Source of the DNA: Piper betle
Taxonomy: Eukaryota > Streptophyta > Magnoliopsida > Piperales > Piperaceae
Assembly (NCBI GenBank): GCA_033002965.1
Contig: JAURVB010000674.1
Coordinates: 124,001-188,000 of the forward strand
Direction: 5' to 3'
DNA length: 64,000 bases
The number at the start of each line of letters is the position of its first letter. Position 1 is the stretch's first letter. The notes below the pieces were generated by a model that had not been told where the DNA came from, searched no databases, and saw only the letters and a list, made by a program, of their open reading frames with translations. This document shows, piece after piece, positions 37,701 to 50,878 of the stretch. Position numbers and translations under genes: made by a program.

Positions 37701-40700
37701 CAAAGTTCCGAATTTCAAATTTTTAAACTATGATAATATCATTACTTTAGCTAGGGTCCATGCGCAAACCTTTTTCATTTCTTGATACATGGTAGACGAA
37801 GAATAGAAAAAGAAATGTTTAGCTTCCTGATTTTTATACCGTCAATACACCAAACTGTTGGATGTAGTTATTGCAATATAGATTAACCGGTTGATTGGCT
37901 TATAAGGTATTAATTAGACTGTTGTGGACAAGTCGAACCCCGAGATTGGTTGATCATATTTTTTTCACAAGGTTCATCAACTTAATCCAATGATGGTATT
38001 AAGAAGGGGTGGGAATGAGACAGCATCATTGGCACTCCAAGATGAACATTTGCGTGCAAAGGAGGTGTTGAAACTTCAAAGCTCGGATATCAAAGTGTAG
38101 AAGAAGACTTGTATATCCGTCTTGGACTTGTTAAAAGACTCATGCAGAGTGCCCACCAACTTGGAGACCATGAAAGGACGACACTTAGTCTCATTTCACA
38201 TGAGCATCACTCAAGCTGTGAAAGAAGAAATGCAGTGATGAAAAGAAAGGCCACCCAGATTAGAAAAAAGGGCATTTCAAGCCCTGAGTAAAGAGGGAAT
38301 ATTAAAAGGGCCATATGGGTGCAGTAATAAATCTTTAAATGGGCAAGAACAAGGCATCCAAAGGGGTCTTTGCCACACAAAAATGTACCAACTTTGTTGC
38401 TACGGTGAGCTGTTTTACTTGTTCACTGGAGAGCTTTAACCCTGTCCATGTTTTTGGGAATATTTGGGGGGACGATGTTCGTCTTTTTCGTGGGGTAGAT
38501 ATGAGTTTAATGAAAAGGAGAGAAAGGGAAAAGCCTGGCTTCTTTTGTGGGCCAAACATAGATGGATTTTGGACCTTTGTTTAATCCATATCCACCATTC
38601 TACATGTAAGCATATTTTATTTCTTACTCTTGTCACCATTCCACTTTGATACTAAAAAATCACCCATTTGGGTATTAAATCCCCTCAACCAGTGTCTTAT
38701 TGGTTGAAGCATGACAATTCAAGATAAAAACCCATTTTAGGTCCTTGGTTAATTTTACTGGCTAATTAGTTTGTTGAAGATGCTTCGTTTATTTTGTTTA
38801 TGACGAAGTTCTTTTGAGCTTGAGTAGGACCGATTGGTATCCGATAATTGATCAAAATTATTTTAGATTGGATACGGGTTCTAGGGTGATTTAATTTTTA
38901 TTCAATCTAAATATGTATAATTTTATAAAAAAACATATTTTAAAAATATTTTTATAACATTTTTTATTATCTTCGCCATGTTCCATATTAAATTTATATA
39001 CTTTTTATTTTTAATCAAATTGGATCGAATACAGGTTTGCCAGGTTAGGGTCCGATAATGATATGGTAAATGGAATAAGTATAATGTATGAATTTGGAGC
39101 CGGTGAGGTTAAGTTAGATTTCAACAAAATTTTCGTTGTAAAAATCAAATGGTTGTCTACATTTCTCACGAGCCACCTTTTGGCCCCCCCCCAAAAGGAT
39201 TCGGTTCTATGGCCTTTTAAAGGCCCGTAAACCGGCCCGCCACAAAATCCGCTCCACCCGAACCCGGCCCGGCACCTTTATCAACCATAAATAAAAAAGG
39301 CTTGGTCAATCCATTGTTCATTTTTCATGTTAAGGCAAACATTTGTGGTTAGAAAGAAAATTTTAATTGGACCAAAAGTAAATGTGATGCACGTGCAGTC
39401 CTGGAAACATAGCCCCCATTACTCACACCGTTGTGTGGGCCCTCTCTTCCCCTACTATTTTCTATCTAATTAACCCCTCATCTATAATGTAATTATTTAC
39501 CAAGTGTGGGAGTGGGCCAACTCATGATTCAGTAAAAATATTATGGGCCATGGTTAGTTCTGCCGGTAGGCCCATTGGAGCGGTGGGGGCCCATTTGGTG
39601 TGATGTGGGGTCCGACTCAGGTGAATGGTAAATTGAAAGGAAAGTGAAAGTTGAACATTTTGCAGGGGGAAACAGGTATCCACGGTTATTGGTCGGTAAA
39701 TTCACAATGCATATATTTTTTAGCAGTCTGAATTTAATAGAAGACCTTGCAATTAATAAAATTATAAAACCCAATAAATTTGAGGCATGCAAGTATTTGT
39801 TTTTATTTAATTTTTTTCGGTTACACTTACAAGTTGATAATAAAATAGGCACGACTAAATATAAATATAAATTATATTGGAATTTCTGATTAACTATGTA
39901 GCCCTTTTAATTTACCACCAAATTCATTCACATATGATCTTTACTTTAGGTTTGCAAATCACAATGTGCCATTTGCCTTCTAGAAATTAAACTAGAGTAA
40001 AAATATATTGTAAGATATTGTAGCCAAATTGATCAGCATCTAAAAATACATTATTAATACAATCTATAACAGTTTTATTTGGTGTTAGGGCCTTACGGCC
40101 AATTTGGGTGTAAGACCTTACACCAGATTTATACTCATCAAAATAATAACAAATTTCACACTCATATTGCCTACAGTACTTTTTTTCAACTTTATTATTA
40201 ATTTAATAATGAGGTTCATATGTGCAAAAAATATACACTTATGTATATATATATAAAAGATCAATATTGAGTGGACTCAAAGGAGTTTATGACCCCATAA
40301 TTTTGGTTAATCAGGTGGACCACACAAGAAAAAAGCAACGCATGTGAAACATTTTTTGTACATGAAAGTAAACGTTAATGAAGGGAATTCCAATCTCACG
40401 AGATCTCGTATGACTATTATTATCACAAAATATAATTTGTCACGCACGTAATATTAATGTAAAAACGACCTCCATAAAATTAGACATCCTCGACCTATTG
40501 TGGATTGCAATAGTAAGACAAATAATTGCATAAAATCATCCAACCTACCTATACATTAATGATGTGCAAAATCACTATTTTTAGTTATCGTAATTGTTAT
40601 GATTACGTACTTTTTAAGTGTGTTGTGGGCATATGGCTAATTACTATATATAGATTGATATTTTTATTTTTAAATAAAAAGTGCAAAATCACCCCAAAAA

Positions 40701-41568
40701 ATATGGCTGCAACCAATTACAAGTGTAAATGTCCTTTTAGCTAACTCGTTGATTACATGGTTGACTCAAACTTTATTGGGGCTAAACTGAATAAGAGCTC
40801 AGGTCTATTCACACATTTTTTTATTTTTGGGCTTACTTCAACTCATGTCGGTGATAAAAATAATTGAAAAAACAAAATTTGAGAATTAAAGCATGCACTT
40901 TTGGTATTTTTAACCTACTTTAAATATTTTTTATTACATAATTAAATATCTATATTAAAAACAAGACCACGTATCTTAACCTCCCTTTTGGTATAAGGGT
41001 GACCGATGAGTTGAGCCGGAGCCATATTGATTCTCGACTCGCTAAGCCTAAAATAAAGGAAGATACAATAGTTAATTTTCAATCATCCAACTATTACAGT
41101 GATTTTTTTTAAGAAAGAAAAAAAATCTATTAAAATATAGAAAAGAGTCAAATGCGCCACCCAGCAGTCATCTCAATCTTTACCACCCACAAATATGAAT
41201 TCTTTTTGTCACCATCCATACTGTTATATCAACAATATCCCACCTCATCACATTTTTTTTAATAAAAAAGCAGCATTTTTACCATCCCATGCCCTTCTCT
41301 TTGTCCTACCCTAACATCTAAAAACCTCAACACCCCCCCCTCTTCACAAGCCCAGCCCCCTCCCTTCTCTACCTTTCTTCCTCGTCGTCCTTCCCCATCT
41401 CTGATGATGCCCTGATGCATGCTTGAACAAACTGGTTCACATTAACAACATGGAAATGTAAACTGTTTTTATCATCAGAACGTAGATTTTGATCCAAAGC
41501 TTGGATCTTTTTTTTGCGTTCGTGTGTGTGTGTGTGCTTTTTTTTTTATCTTGCTGGGTTGAGCTTCA
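34758..41568. other. Gene-poor region upstream of the cyclin gene
   Basis: No supported gene in 6.8 kb. Short open frames at 36.1-37.3 kb and 38.3-38.6 kb lack recognisable domains and splice partners. A C-run with CCCC-rich DNA lies near 39186. An imperfect palindrome of ggtgt-taag words lies around 40081-40128. The last ~250 bp before 41569 has pyrimidine-rich leader sequence and a (GT)n run (41522-41536), probably the cyclin 5'-UTR. Confidence 0.5.
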
Positions 41569-43244
41569 ATGGCTCCGGGCCTAGACTGCTCAATGTCGAG
41601 CCTTTTATGCCCAGAAGACAACAACAGCATCATGGGTTTCGATGATGATGCTGGTGCTGTCAATGAGGTTGGTGGTGGTGGGGAGGAGGACCTCTGCTCG
41701 GGGTTGTTCTGGGAGGAGGTTCTTGCGCGGGCGCCATTGCTGAGTGATGAGTGTGTGGGGTTGCTGGTTGAGAGGGAATTGGAGCATCTGGCCATGGATG
41801 GGTATGTGAAGAGGTTGAGGTCTGGGGTGTTGGATTTGTCTGCTCGGAGGGCTGCTGTGGATTGGATAGTCAAGGTTTGTTCTTCCAACTCCATTTTCTT
41901 CCCCTTCTGACAAAAAAGATTTCATTTTTTTTTTTTGCATGTTTTGGTTTTGCACGTTTGTGAGATGGTCCATTATTGGTTTCCTGGGTTGATGTTTGTG
42001 TTTGATCTGTTTTTTTTTTACTGATTTGTGGTGCTACTCTACTATGTGTGCAACAGGTTCACGCCTATTACAGTTTTGGACCCCTTTGTGCATACCTGTC
42101 AATAAACTATCTGGATAGATTTCTTTCCACCTACGAGTTTCCTGTAAGTAGGTGATTGGATTAGCATTTTTTTTGGGTGTCTGTTTGTTGGATAACACTG
42201 TTGCACATCTCGTGAACGATCGGTTTCTGATGTAAAAAAATTGTGGTTCTCTTGCTACTCAGCAAAGTAAATCATGGATGATGCAGCTGCTATCTGTGGC
42301 TTGCTTGTCATTGGCAGCCAAGATGGAGGAGACGCATGTTCCGCTAGTTCTAGATTTGCAGGTAACGAAAATTTTGTGTCATGTTGTTGAATCTTGAAGC
42401 ATTGAAATTGGAGTTTGTGTAAGGCCATTGTTGACCTGTCTAATATGTATAGAATTTGATTATCTAGGTTGGTGAAGCTAAATATGTGTTTGAGTCAAAG
42501 ACTATACTGAGAATGGAGCTGCTTGTGTTGAGCACTTTGAATTGGAGAATGCGAGCTATTACTCCATTCTCCTATATTGACTTCTTCATTCAAAGGATTA
42601 ATGATGGAAACCCACCGTCAAGAAAAATGATGGCTCGTTCTTTTGAGATCATTTTGTACACCATTAAAGGTCTGGCACTGATCTAATTATTTGCTTTATA
42701 ACAGATATGTGTCTACTAGTCAATTCTGCCAAGCATTCAATTAAAGTGTACGTTTAGCTCTTACTGATATGTGTTGAAGCGTTGCAGGTGTTGAATTCTT
42801 AGAGTTCAAGCCCTCAGAGATTGCGGCAGCTGTGGCCATTTTTGTAGTGGGGGAAACATGCTCAATAAGTTTCAACAAAGCTATATCTCGTCTGATGCAC
42901 GTTGATAAGGTAAAATGCCATCAAATTTCGACACGTAGTCGTCTGTTTCAGTTTTGCAGTGAACGCCATTTGATGACGAATAAGTTTTGCACCCGGGTTC
43001 TGCTTTGCAGGAAAGAGCTTTGAATTGCCAGGAGCTAATTCAAGACTTGGCATTGACGCCACAACCAGGGAAATGTGCTAGGGGGCCCTTGTTTTCTGCT
43101 CCACAGAGTCCAATTGGGGTGTTAGATGTTGCGTGTTTGAGCTACAAAAGCAATGAAACAGCACCTGGGTCATGTGCAAGCTCTTGCATGGCCCCTTCTC
43201 CCAAGAGGAGGAAGCTAAATAAACCATCTGATGAGAGTTTGTGA
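41569..43244 (+). CDS. D-type cyclin (CYCD2/CYCD4-like)
   Basis: Six exons with GT-AG introns, all in phase: 41569-41874, 42057-42143, 42263-42361, 42468-42669, 42788-42909 and 43011-43244, giving 349 residues. The N-terminus has the retinoblastoma-binding LxCxE motif (LLCPE, residues 12-16) in [19 protein letters not shown]. The cyclin N box follows: [50 protein letters not shown] and [20 protein letters not shown]. The cyclin C fold covers exons 4-6 ([29 protein letters not shown]). The tail ends in [15 protein letters not shown], typical of plant D cyclins. D cyclins activate CDKA at G1/S in the nucleus and release RBR repression of E2F targets; this is family knowledge. N-terminal wording and exon layout favour the CYCD2/4 group. 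No truncation or odd residue seen. Confidence 0.95.
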
Positions 43245-44320
43245 CATGGGTATGCAAGGTGGTTGTGGGTTTCTTTCTCCCTTGTACAAGCTTGGTAGGT
43301 TGGATGGGAGTTTTGGCGTGGATGAGAGGAAACAAGACAGATAGGAGGCTAAAAATCTTGATGTTTGTTAGGAATCACAAGCCTCACAGGCTTTTTGATA
43401 TGAGCGGCTAGTTTGTCAGAATCCTTGCATGCAAGAAAATGATGTAGATAAAAAGAGATGAGAGATTTGAGAGTGGGAGAGTGGCAGTGAAAGGATTCCT
43501 GTGGCTCACAAGAGAAAGGCAGAGGAAGTGAGATAATTTTGTTTGTTTTTTTTTTTGAAAAAAAAATCTTTATTCATGGAGGAAAAAAAGGAAGTGGATT
43601 TTAACTTTAAAATGTTGTAATTGTGGGTAATTATTTATGAAACTTTGTTTTGGATTAATGTTGCCCATGAATTTAGTAGGTGAGCAATTCTTTGGAAAAA
43701 CCATTAATGTCAGAAAATAAGATTCTGTGAGAATTTTCTCATGCCATGCTGCACTAGAAACATTTAAAAAATGAGAAGAGAAACATTTTAAAATTTCACA
43801 TTGGTTTGAATCTTTTAATTGGTAAAAGATTGTTTCTAATGCCGGCATCGGTTCATAATTGGGAGCTTTACATTTTCTACCCTGGTGTGTTCATAATTTG
43901 GTTTGGCTTCAGATTGAACAGAAACCCAATTTTTAAAACCTAACCAAATCAAACTTAATTTCAAAACCAAACTTTAACTTAGATAGAAAAGTTTGCTTGC
44001 ATATAATTAAAGTTTTATTAAGGTTTATTTGAACATAGAATTAATTAAAATTGAAAGCCAGGGTAGGAAAAAATAAACTAAAAAACCTAAGAAATCAGGT
44101 GAAATATTTTGGGAAGGCAACACATCTATAATATTTAATGGAAAGAGGCCATACAAAGGGTTTTATTTAATGGAAAGAGACCAAACAAAGGGTTTTTTGG
44201 TTGGAGGATGTGGGGTCCTCTTGGAAGTTTCAGTTTCCACGAAATTGAAAATTCAAAGTGCTGTACTTATTTGGCTCTTGTTTTCTTCCCCATTTTTTAT
44301 TAGTCCAACAATTGTTTCCA
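43245..44320. other. 3' flank of the cyclin gene, no further gene
   Basis: It includes the presumed 3'-UTR, a poly-T/poly-A rich stretch at 43540-43570, and AT-rich DNA. Two near-repeats of tttaatggaaagag occur at 44135 and 44165. No coding sequence recognised. Confidence 0.55.
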
Positions 44321-47300
44321 GTGCTGGTATGCCTTTCCATTTTTATTGTCCAAATCTCATTAGTTAAAGGCCTCATCATTCTGAACAACCATAACAGATT
44401 CTAGTTACATAGAAAATCTAACTAGTTTTAAGCTTTTGTGTTAAAGGAATTAGGAGTTGTCACTAATCTATCACAGTACTTGTACCATGTGAGCAACCAA
44501 TGCTTATCATGGTCATCAAAATAGTAAAGAAATTGTAAATTTGTTTAAAAGGAATAGTTTGTTTATTTATTTATTTAAACAGCGTAACATGAAAATGAAT
44601 ATAATATAAGTATAGGCATAATATTGTGGCAATTTAATTTCCTCAGAACCGAATACCGTCTCACGATTCAAACCCTTTTGGCTCTACGTAAACATATATA
44701 GTTCAACTACTTGTTTAAGCTTAAATTGTCCATCAAGGGAATTTAATATTCATTTTAGCATTGATTTTCAAAAAAAATTATACGTAATATAATGTCACAT
44801 ATGACCTATTTAATTGTACTTAAATCAGACCTGAATTCAAAGATTATATCTATTTTATTTACAAAGTCCGTATCTAACCCGAATCCCCATCCGACTCGAT
44901 TCACTAAAATAATATAAATTTTAATAAAAAATATATTAATAATAATAAAAATATTATTTTTAAATATTTTAAAATATAAATTTATATATATCACCTATTT
45001 AAATCGAACATAGTCAGTTAGATTTTGATTAGATTTGAAGATATCATATATTTAAACCATCTCTAAATGGATAAAAATTGTTTATATTAAATATTAGAAC
45101 GCATCCTTAAATAAATAAGAGTTAGTTGTTAAATTTGTAAGGCTTTACAACTGTTTCAATTCAATTAGTTGTTCGTAGATTATCAATTTTGAACCACGCA
45201 TTTATTCGAGCTTTAAAATAATGGGTACGGGTTCAAGTTAAAGAGAACCAAACTATTTTACTCGCAAACAAGCTTGATTCGATTACACCTCCAACCGTGT
45301 GACAAGCAGATCAATATTTTTACCATTCCCTCAACAGGCAAATTAATTTACACCGTAATGTACAACAGTCAAGGCTTACATTGACAGCTGGGTAGATGCT
45401 ACAATAAACTAGTTTTACAGCAGCGGGTCAGAAGGATCTCTTCTTGACCAAATAGTGACATGGTTGTTGTAACAAACAATAGCCAAAAGCTCCAATCAAA
45501 ACTCCGAAAGAAAAAAATCAAGTATTGAAACAATGATGCTTATCTGGTTTAGGATTTAAACAACCAAAATGATTCATTCATCTTGTTGAGGGGAAGTATG
45601 TGCCAACAATTTGAGTGCAATCCACCTACTCTGACTGCAGCAATGGCCCAGTATTGTATGCTATAGAGGCCATATCCTCATCAATAAGGTCTGTCCTTGT
45701 GTTGCTCATAACCTATATGGACCCTTCCAAGCAGAGGGTCACGAGCAGGGATTGGTATTGGAAGGGTACCAAACCATAGGCCACCCCAAGGATGTGACCC
45801 TTCAAGTGAACGCTCCTTGAGGATCCAATTTCATCGGACAGAGGTGGTCGGAGAGCCAAACAATACCATCTTCCCCTTATCAATTCTTGGGGATGCTTTC
45901 AAAAAAACTCTTAGGGATGTGTTTGGATATTCAATATTTTTTAAAATATATCTATATTTATTTAATTCCGGTTTGGACTATTAAGATATATTACATATTG
46001 TAAAATATTTAGATTGTATACGAGCTTGGAGCAATTCTTATCCGGACTGACATGCTAAATTGCAATGTGAATAAACTAATCATTCTGAATTAAATTATCA
46101 TTAAAAATTATAAATGTTGAATAATTTATTCATATTTGATGATAATAGGCAAGGAAGTCAAGTGTTTTTTGTTGAAATCCTTACCAATTTAATATATGAT
46201 AAAGATGATAATTTAAATATTTTAGAGGTAAATATTTCATATAATGCTAACGGCCTATACTGCGTACCTCCAAAAAATAAAGTATGGCCTCTGGTATGGA
46301 ATTGAAAATTTTAATATATAAGTTCAGATATTTGGATTTTGATCCAATAAGAACATTGGCCAATATCCTGTTCCCATTGGAACTCATCCCTATCAACTCT
46401 AAGCTATTTTACCCTTTCTATGTCAATGGATTGAGTTGGAGTAGTGAATTTACTACGCAAAAGCATCAATTAGGATTAGGCTTACGAGCAATCAGATCTA
46501 ACCTGTTATTTACGTACTATAGTTATATGCTTGAGTCAATTGTCATATTCCCCGTAATCCATTTGCATGCCCAAGCAATATCTTCTAGGTTATAATCAGA
46601 CTCTACATCAAGATATTCTTAGTCTTCCTTATAAATCCGCCCAAGTAGTGCATAAACATAATTTTAAAGGGCTTAAGAAACCCAAAAAAATCCTGCTAAG
46701 TAACTTGAGTTCACTTAAAAGATCAGTGAGATTATTTTTGGACCTTACAAGTAATAAGTTTTAGAGGGGATGAGTATCTTACTCTCCTTGCCCATAGTTT
46801 TAAAAATTTAACGGGGCTATTAACGTTATACTAATTGGTATATCAGATTTATGGCAGGTAGGAAATAAATTTTATTTAACTGGATCAAACTTGGTTCAAC
46901 TAGATCCTAAAATTCTAAATAAATTATTTTATTATATATTAAATATGTATTTTGTCATCATTATTTTATTAAATAGCATTAAAATACCTTATTTTTAACA
47001 AAATATGGAATTTGAAAAAAAATTAGATTAAAATAAAATTAAAATGATAAAAGGTCTACACTGAGCGAGATTTGGAGATTATATGGGACGTATCTAGTAT
47101 AATTGGGTGGGAATGGTATTTATAACTTGGGAAAATATCATAAATAGTCTTTTCTTGCAAAAATAACCAAGTTAATAAAATTATATTAGAAATATCTATT
47201 TTAAAAACTATGATATAAATTATGATCAAATTCTAACATTTTTTTAAATAATGACAAAAATACCTATAAGATTTATTTTTCCTAATACCAAACATATAAT

Positions 47301-50300
47301 ATATAAAACTTATAATTTTTTATTAACTTTATATATATATAAAATTAAATGATAAATATTAAATAGAATATGAAACTCTATTATTGATGAGCTAAGAACG
47401 CAAAAATATTTTTAATTAAATTTTGGACAATTAAAAAGAAAATTAAATTTTATGCCATCAAAAATAAAAAATAAAATTATATATATATATATATATATAC
47501 ATATATGTTTGGAATTTTGATTTAAAATTGTCACATTTTATTAAAAATTAAAACATTTGTTTAAATATATCTCATTTCTTTAAATATATCAATCATCATG
47601 CACTTATTTCATTTATACTTTTGGTAAGGTATTCTTCAACTTGGGGCAGAAAATTTGTTTGCAGAAAGTTTAATTTAGGTTGTCTAATTATAAGAATGTC
47701 CTATATTTATTATTTTTAAAAAAAATTAAACTTCCCTCGATGCTCAATGGCCGCAGACACCCAGTCCCCCTTGACCCTGTTGTTGTGGCCGCCATTGTTT
47801 GGAGGAAATATAAATTATTTTTTTAAAAAAATAATAAATTTGTACCGCATTTATAATTGAAAGGCCTTTGACGAAGTTTCCTGCAAAAAACCCGCGCAGC
47901 TCAGTACCTCCCTTGTACGTCTTTAATATATTTACAATTAGAGCTCATTCCGAAAATTTACAAGTGCACTGTTCGTGTGCTATTTGGATCAAATGGGTGT
48001 AACAGATAGAATTCACTCCTTAGTAGATGAAGTCATTAATTTTCTCTGCAGGAAAAACATGGATTCAAGATCCCCGTTGCAGCAATTGTTTGTATGAGAA
48101 AGATATGTTTGTATGAGAAAGATATGAAACCTCTCATGTCCCATCCATCTATTCAGCGCGCAGCTGAACAAAAAGCAGAAAAACATGACAAAATAATACA
48201 AATAAAGATATACGATAACACAGAGAATTAACATAGACAATAGAAATCACACAAAAATCACATTATCTCTTTTTCTCTCTCACGGGATTTTTAAGATTTG
48301 GAACAAAATATTAAACAAATAGCTGAAGAAATCATAAAAAAGTAGGTTCGAAAACTACCCAAAACTGTGACCTGCGTCATGGCCCCACCATAGTGTCCAG
48401 ACGGCGGAAAGTTTGTATCCGTTCCATCAGCTAGCACCCGGGCTGGCGTGTATGGGCAGTGGCGCTTCTTCCTTATATTTCTTCATCCTTCTTCTTTTTA
48501 GTGCTCCAAAATCAACGGCTCTGGTTGGACGCAGACAAATATTACTATATTTAAATTTAAAAATTTAAACCTGAATCTAAAAAATTATATTTATTTCATT
48601 TAATGCGTCCATATCCTATTTTAATATATTATGTATCTAAACAATCTGAATTTGAATCCAATTTAAAACTATTTTGAATTATATATAGACAAGTTAGATA
48701 TGAATCAGATTCACGGATATTAGATATCCAAACCTATCCTTACATCAAGAGTTATAGTATATTCTAACTAAATAAAAAAACCAAAATTATAAATATTGTA
48801 CCAGTTATTAAATATATTAAATTTGTAATTAGAGTATATCTAGTTAAATCGGGTCAAATGAAGTTTAATTGGATTTTAAGATTATATATAACATGTTCTA
48901 CCTAAAATTGAATGTCTTTTGTGATCTATATTTAAGTTTTTAACTAAATACAGGTTAAGGGTTAAAATAGTAATTATAAAAACTAGATTTTGTGTAAATA
49001 CCTAATTAAAAAAATCAAATACAAATAAAAATTGTACAAATGCATAAATCATATCGGAATTGAGGAGGATATACGATATATAAGGTCAAACGGGCCAATA
49101 TGATACGTTAATAAAAAAGAAAACGTATACTACAAAGTTCCATCGACATCCATTCATGTCTTACTAATAATATCTCAAATGGCTATAATGGGATTTCACA
49201 TCAACCTGGCGTTGGTTTCAATTGAAAGAGACGATGATATCAACATGACCTGCAGGAAGATATATATGTAGTAGAATTGAATCGGTTTCTCTTCTGGCCT
49301 TTGCATGTGTATCTCTGATATATAAGCTGTGCTAGAAGTAACTAATCTACACAAGAACCCATGGAATTTTAAGTATTGAGTTTGAAAGACCATCCATGGC
49401 TGGGTGGTGAAGGGTTAAATTTGGTCAGCAATGGCAGAACTGAATCCATTGTCTCTTCCTTTGGATCAAATATAGATAAATAATTATTGCATTGATAGTA
49501 GAATACCCAGTACAAAGCAGACGCTCAATAAACTCAAGATGAGAGCTGCTCTTGATCCCAAAACATTGTTCCCATTCACGTATTATTTTACTTGCACACA
49601 GAGTTTATGATTAGAATTGGAGTATAACAAATATAATTTTGTATCAGCTCAAGGCTACCCCTCAAAAATTTTCTGGGCATCTGCAATCTCTGATAGAAGC
49701 CAACTACCAGGTTATGACTTAGCCTAGTGACTGACAATGTTACCAGCAGACTGACGTGTGTTCACCGAAGGGAGTGCTCATATCACACTTCTTGGTGATA
49801 CCCACGGGATTTGATCATTTGACGAAAATGGGCATCACCAACACTGACCAAACTTCAATTTTCATGGATCTTTTAGGTGACAATCTCGCAAAACAAGATA
49901 CAACAAGAGAACAGAGCATGGGTCCAAGCTGATCTGCTATGTGAGAAGAGAACTTCAATGAGATTAGCTCCGTCTTCTTTGCATGGAAATATTTGAACGG
50001 GACGTAGACAACTCAGATGCTCAGACTATACAGGGACTTAGACTAGCTAATGGTCCAGAACAAATTTATCCGACTTAAACGCAAGTTCATTAAATGAAAT
50101 CAATTTAAACAATGTATTTAACCTCCAAAGGTGGAGGATAAACATAAAATTAAGATTGTGAATTTCTAAATTATTAATTCTGTGGTGATTATTAGTGATA
50201 GAGCATATGAAAAAACCAAGAACATTGCACTCCTTGTTTTGGCAGGCAAAATCTCCTACTACTAAGAATTGAGAGCAGGTAGCCATGTGAGCTGAAATCA

Positions 50301-50868
50301 ACCATTTATATTGCAGGCTACTTGCGCTTAATATATATGTCGTTGACAGCTAAAGGAATTGTAAAAAAAGAATTACCAATTTTTTCATATAAATTTTAGA
50401 AAATTTATTTTCAAAACCATGAAACTCTTTAATGATAAGAGAAACCAAAAATGGTTTCAGATACATTAGCCATGCGACATTCATCGCACTAGCAGTACGC
50501 TTTTTTTCATAGAGAGAAGGGAATTAGACATGCCACTATACAGAAGCATTTATCAAATAACAAATATAACAGTCATGGATGAAAAGGTGACGCACATAGG
50601 ATAGGCACAATTTCGTCGAAATTGGCAGTATTGAAGTTTTTACTTCATCTGCCTGACCTGGAGCATCTGACCTAATTGCGTGTACAGAAGCCACTCCTCT
50701 TCGAAAGTGAGGTTGTTCAATATCTGAGCATGAATACAACAGCTCTTGTTACTTGCGGTATCAGAGCATAGCTGAGATGTTGCATTAACAAGTAGTTTGG
50801 ATGATCATTCCTTCAACACCTTATAATAATGAATAGAAGACACAACTGATCTGGTACATGATCATCTC
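44321..50868. repeat. Segmental tandem duplication, unit 1 (~6.5 kb)
   Basis: It aligns along its length with 50879-57330 in the same order and orientation. Anchor pairs are gtgctggtatgcc (44321/50879), cagcagcgggtcagaagga (about 45419/52112), cgtgtgctatttggatcaaa (about 47975/54273), agttccatcgacatccattc (about 49136/55577, one mismatch) and tacagaagcatttatcaaat (about 50539/56999, one mismatch). Identity looks about 90% with many indels. Except for a copied last exon of the minus-strand gene (about 50620-50720) no recognisable coding sequence is inside; other open frames are short and broken in one unit or the other. Confidence 0.9.
45815..46380. other. ~565-bp segment present only in unit 1
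   Basis: Unit 2 passes directly from gtgacccttcaaatgagcgcc to tatcaactcatccc (about 52508), while unit 1 has about 565 bp between the same anchors. It starts near gggatgtgtttggatattca, a transposon-like motif, but I found no clear inverted repeats or target duplication. Either an insertion in unit 1 or a deletion in unit 2. Confidence 0.6.
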
Positions 50869-50878
50869 AACAGTCCTT

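Noticed and set aside
36128..38650. Several 60-85-residue open frames
   Set aside because: Random-length frames on both strands, no splice partners that give a recognisable protein.
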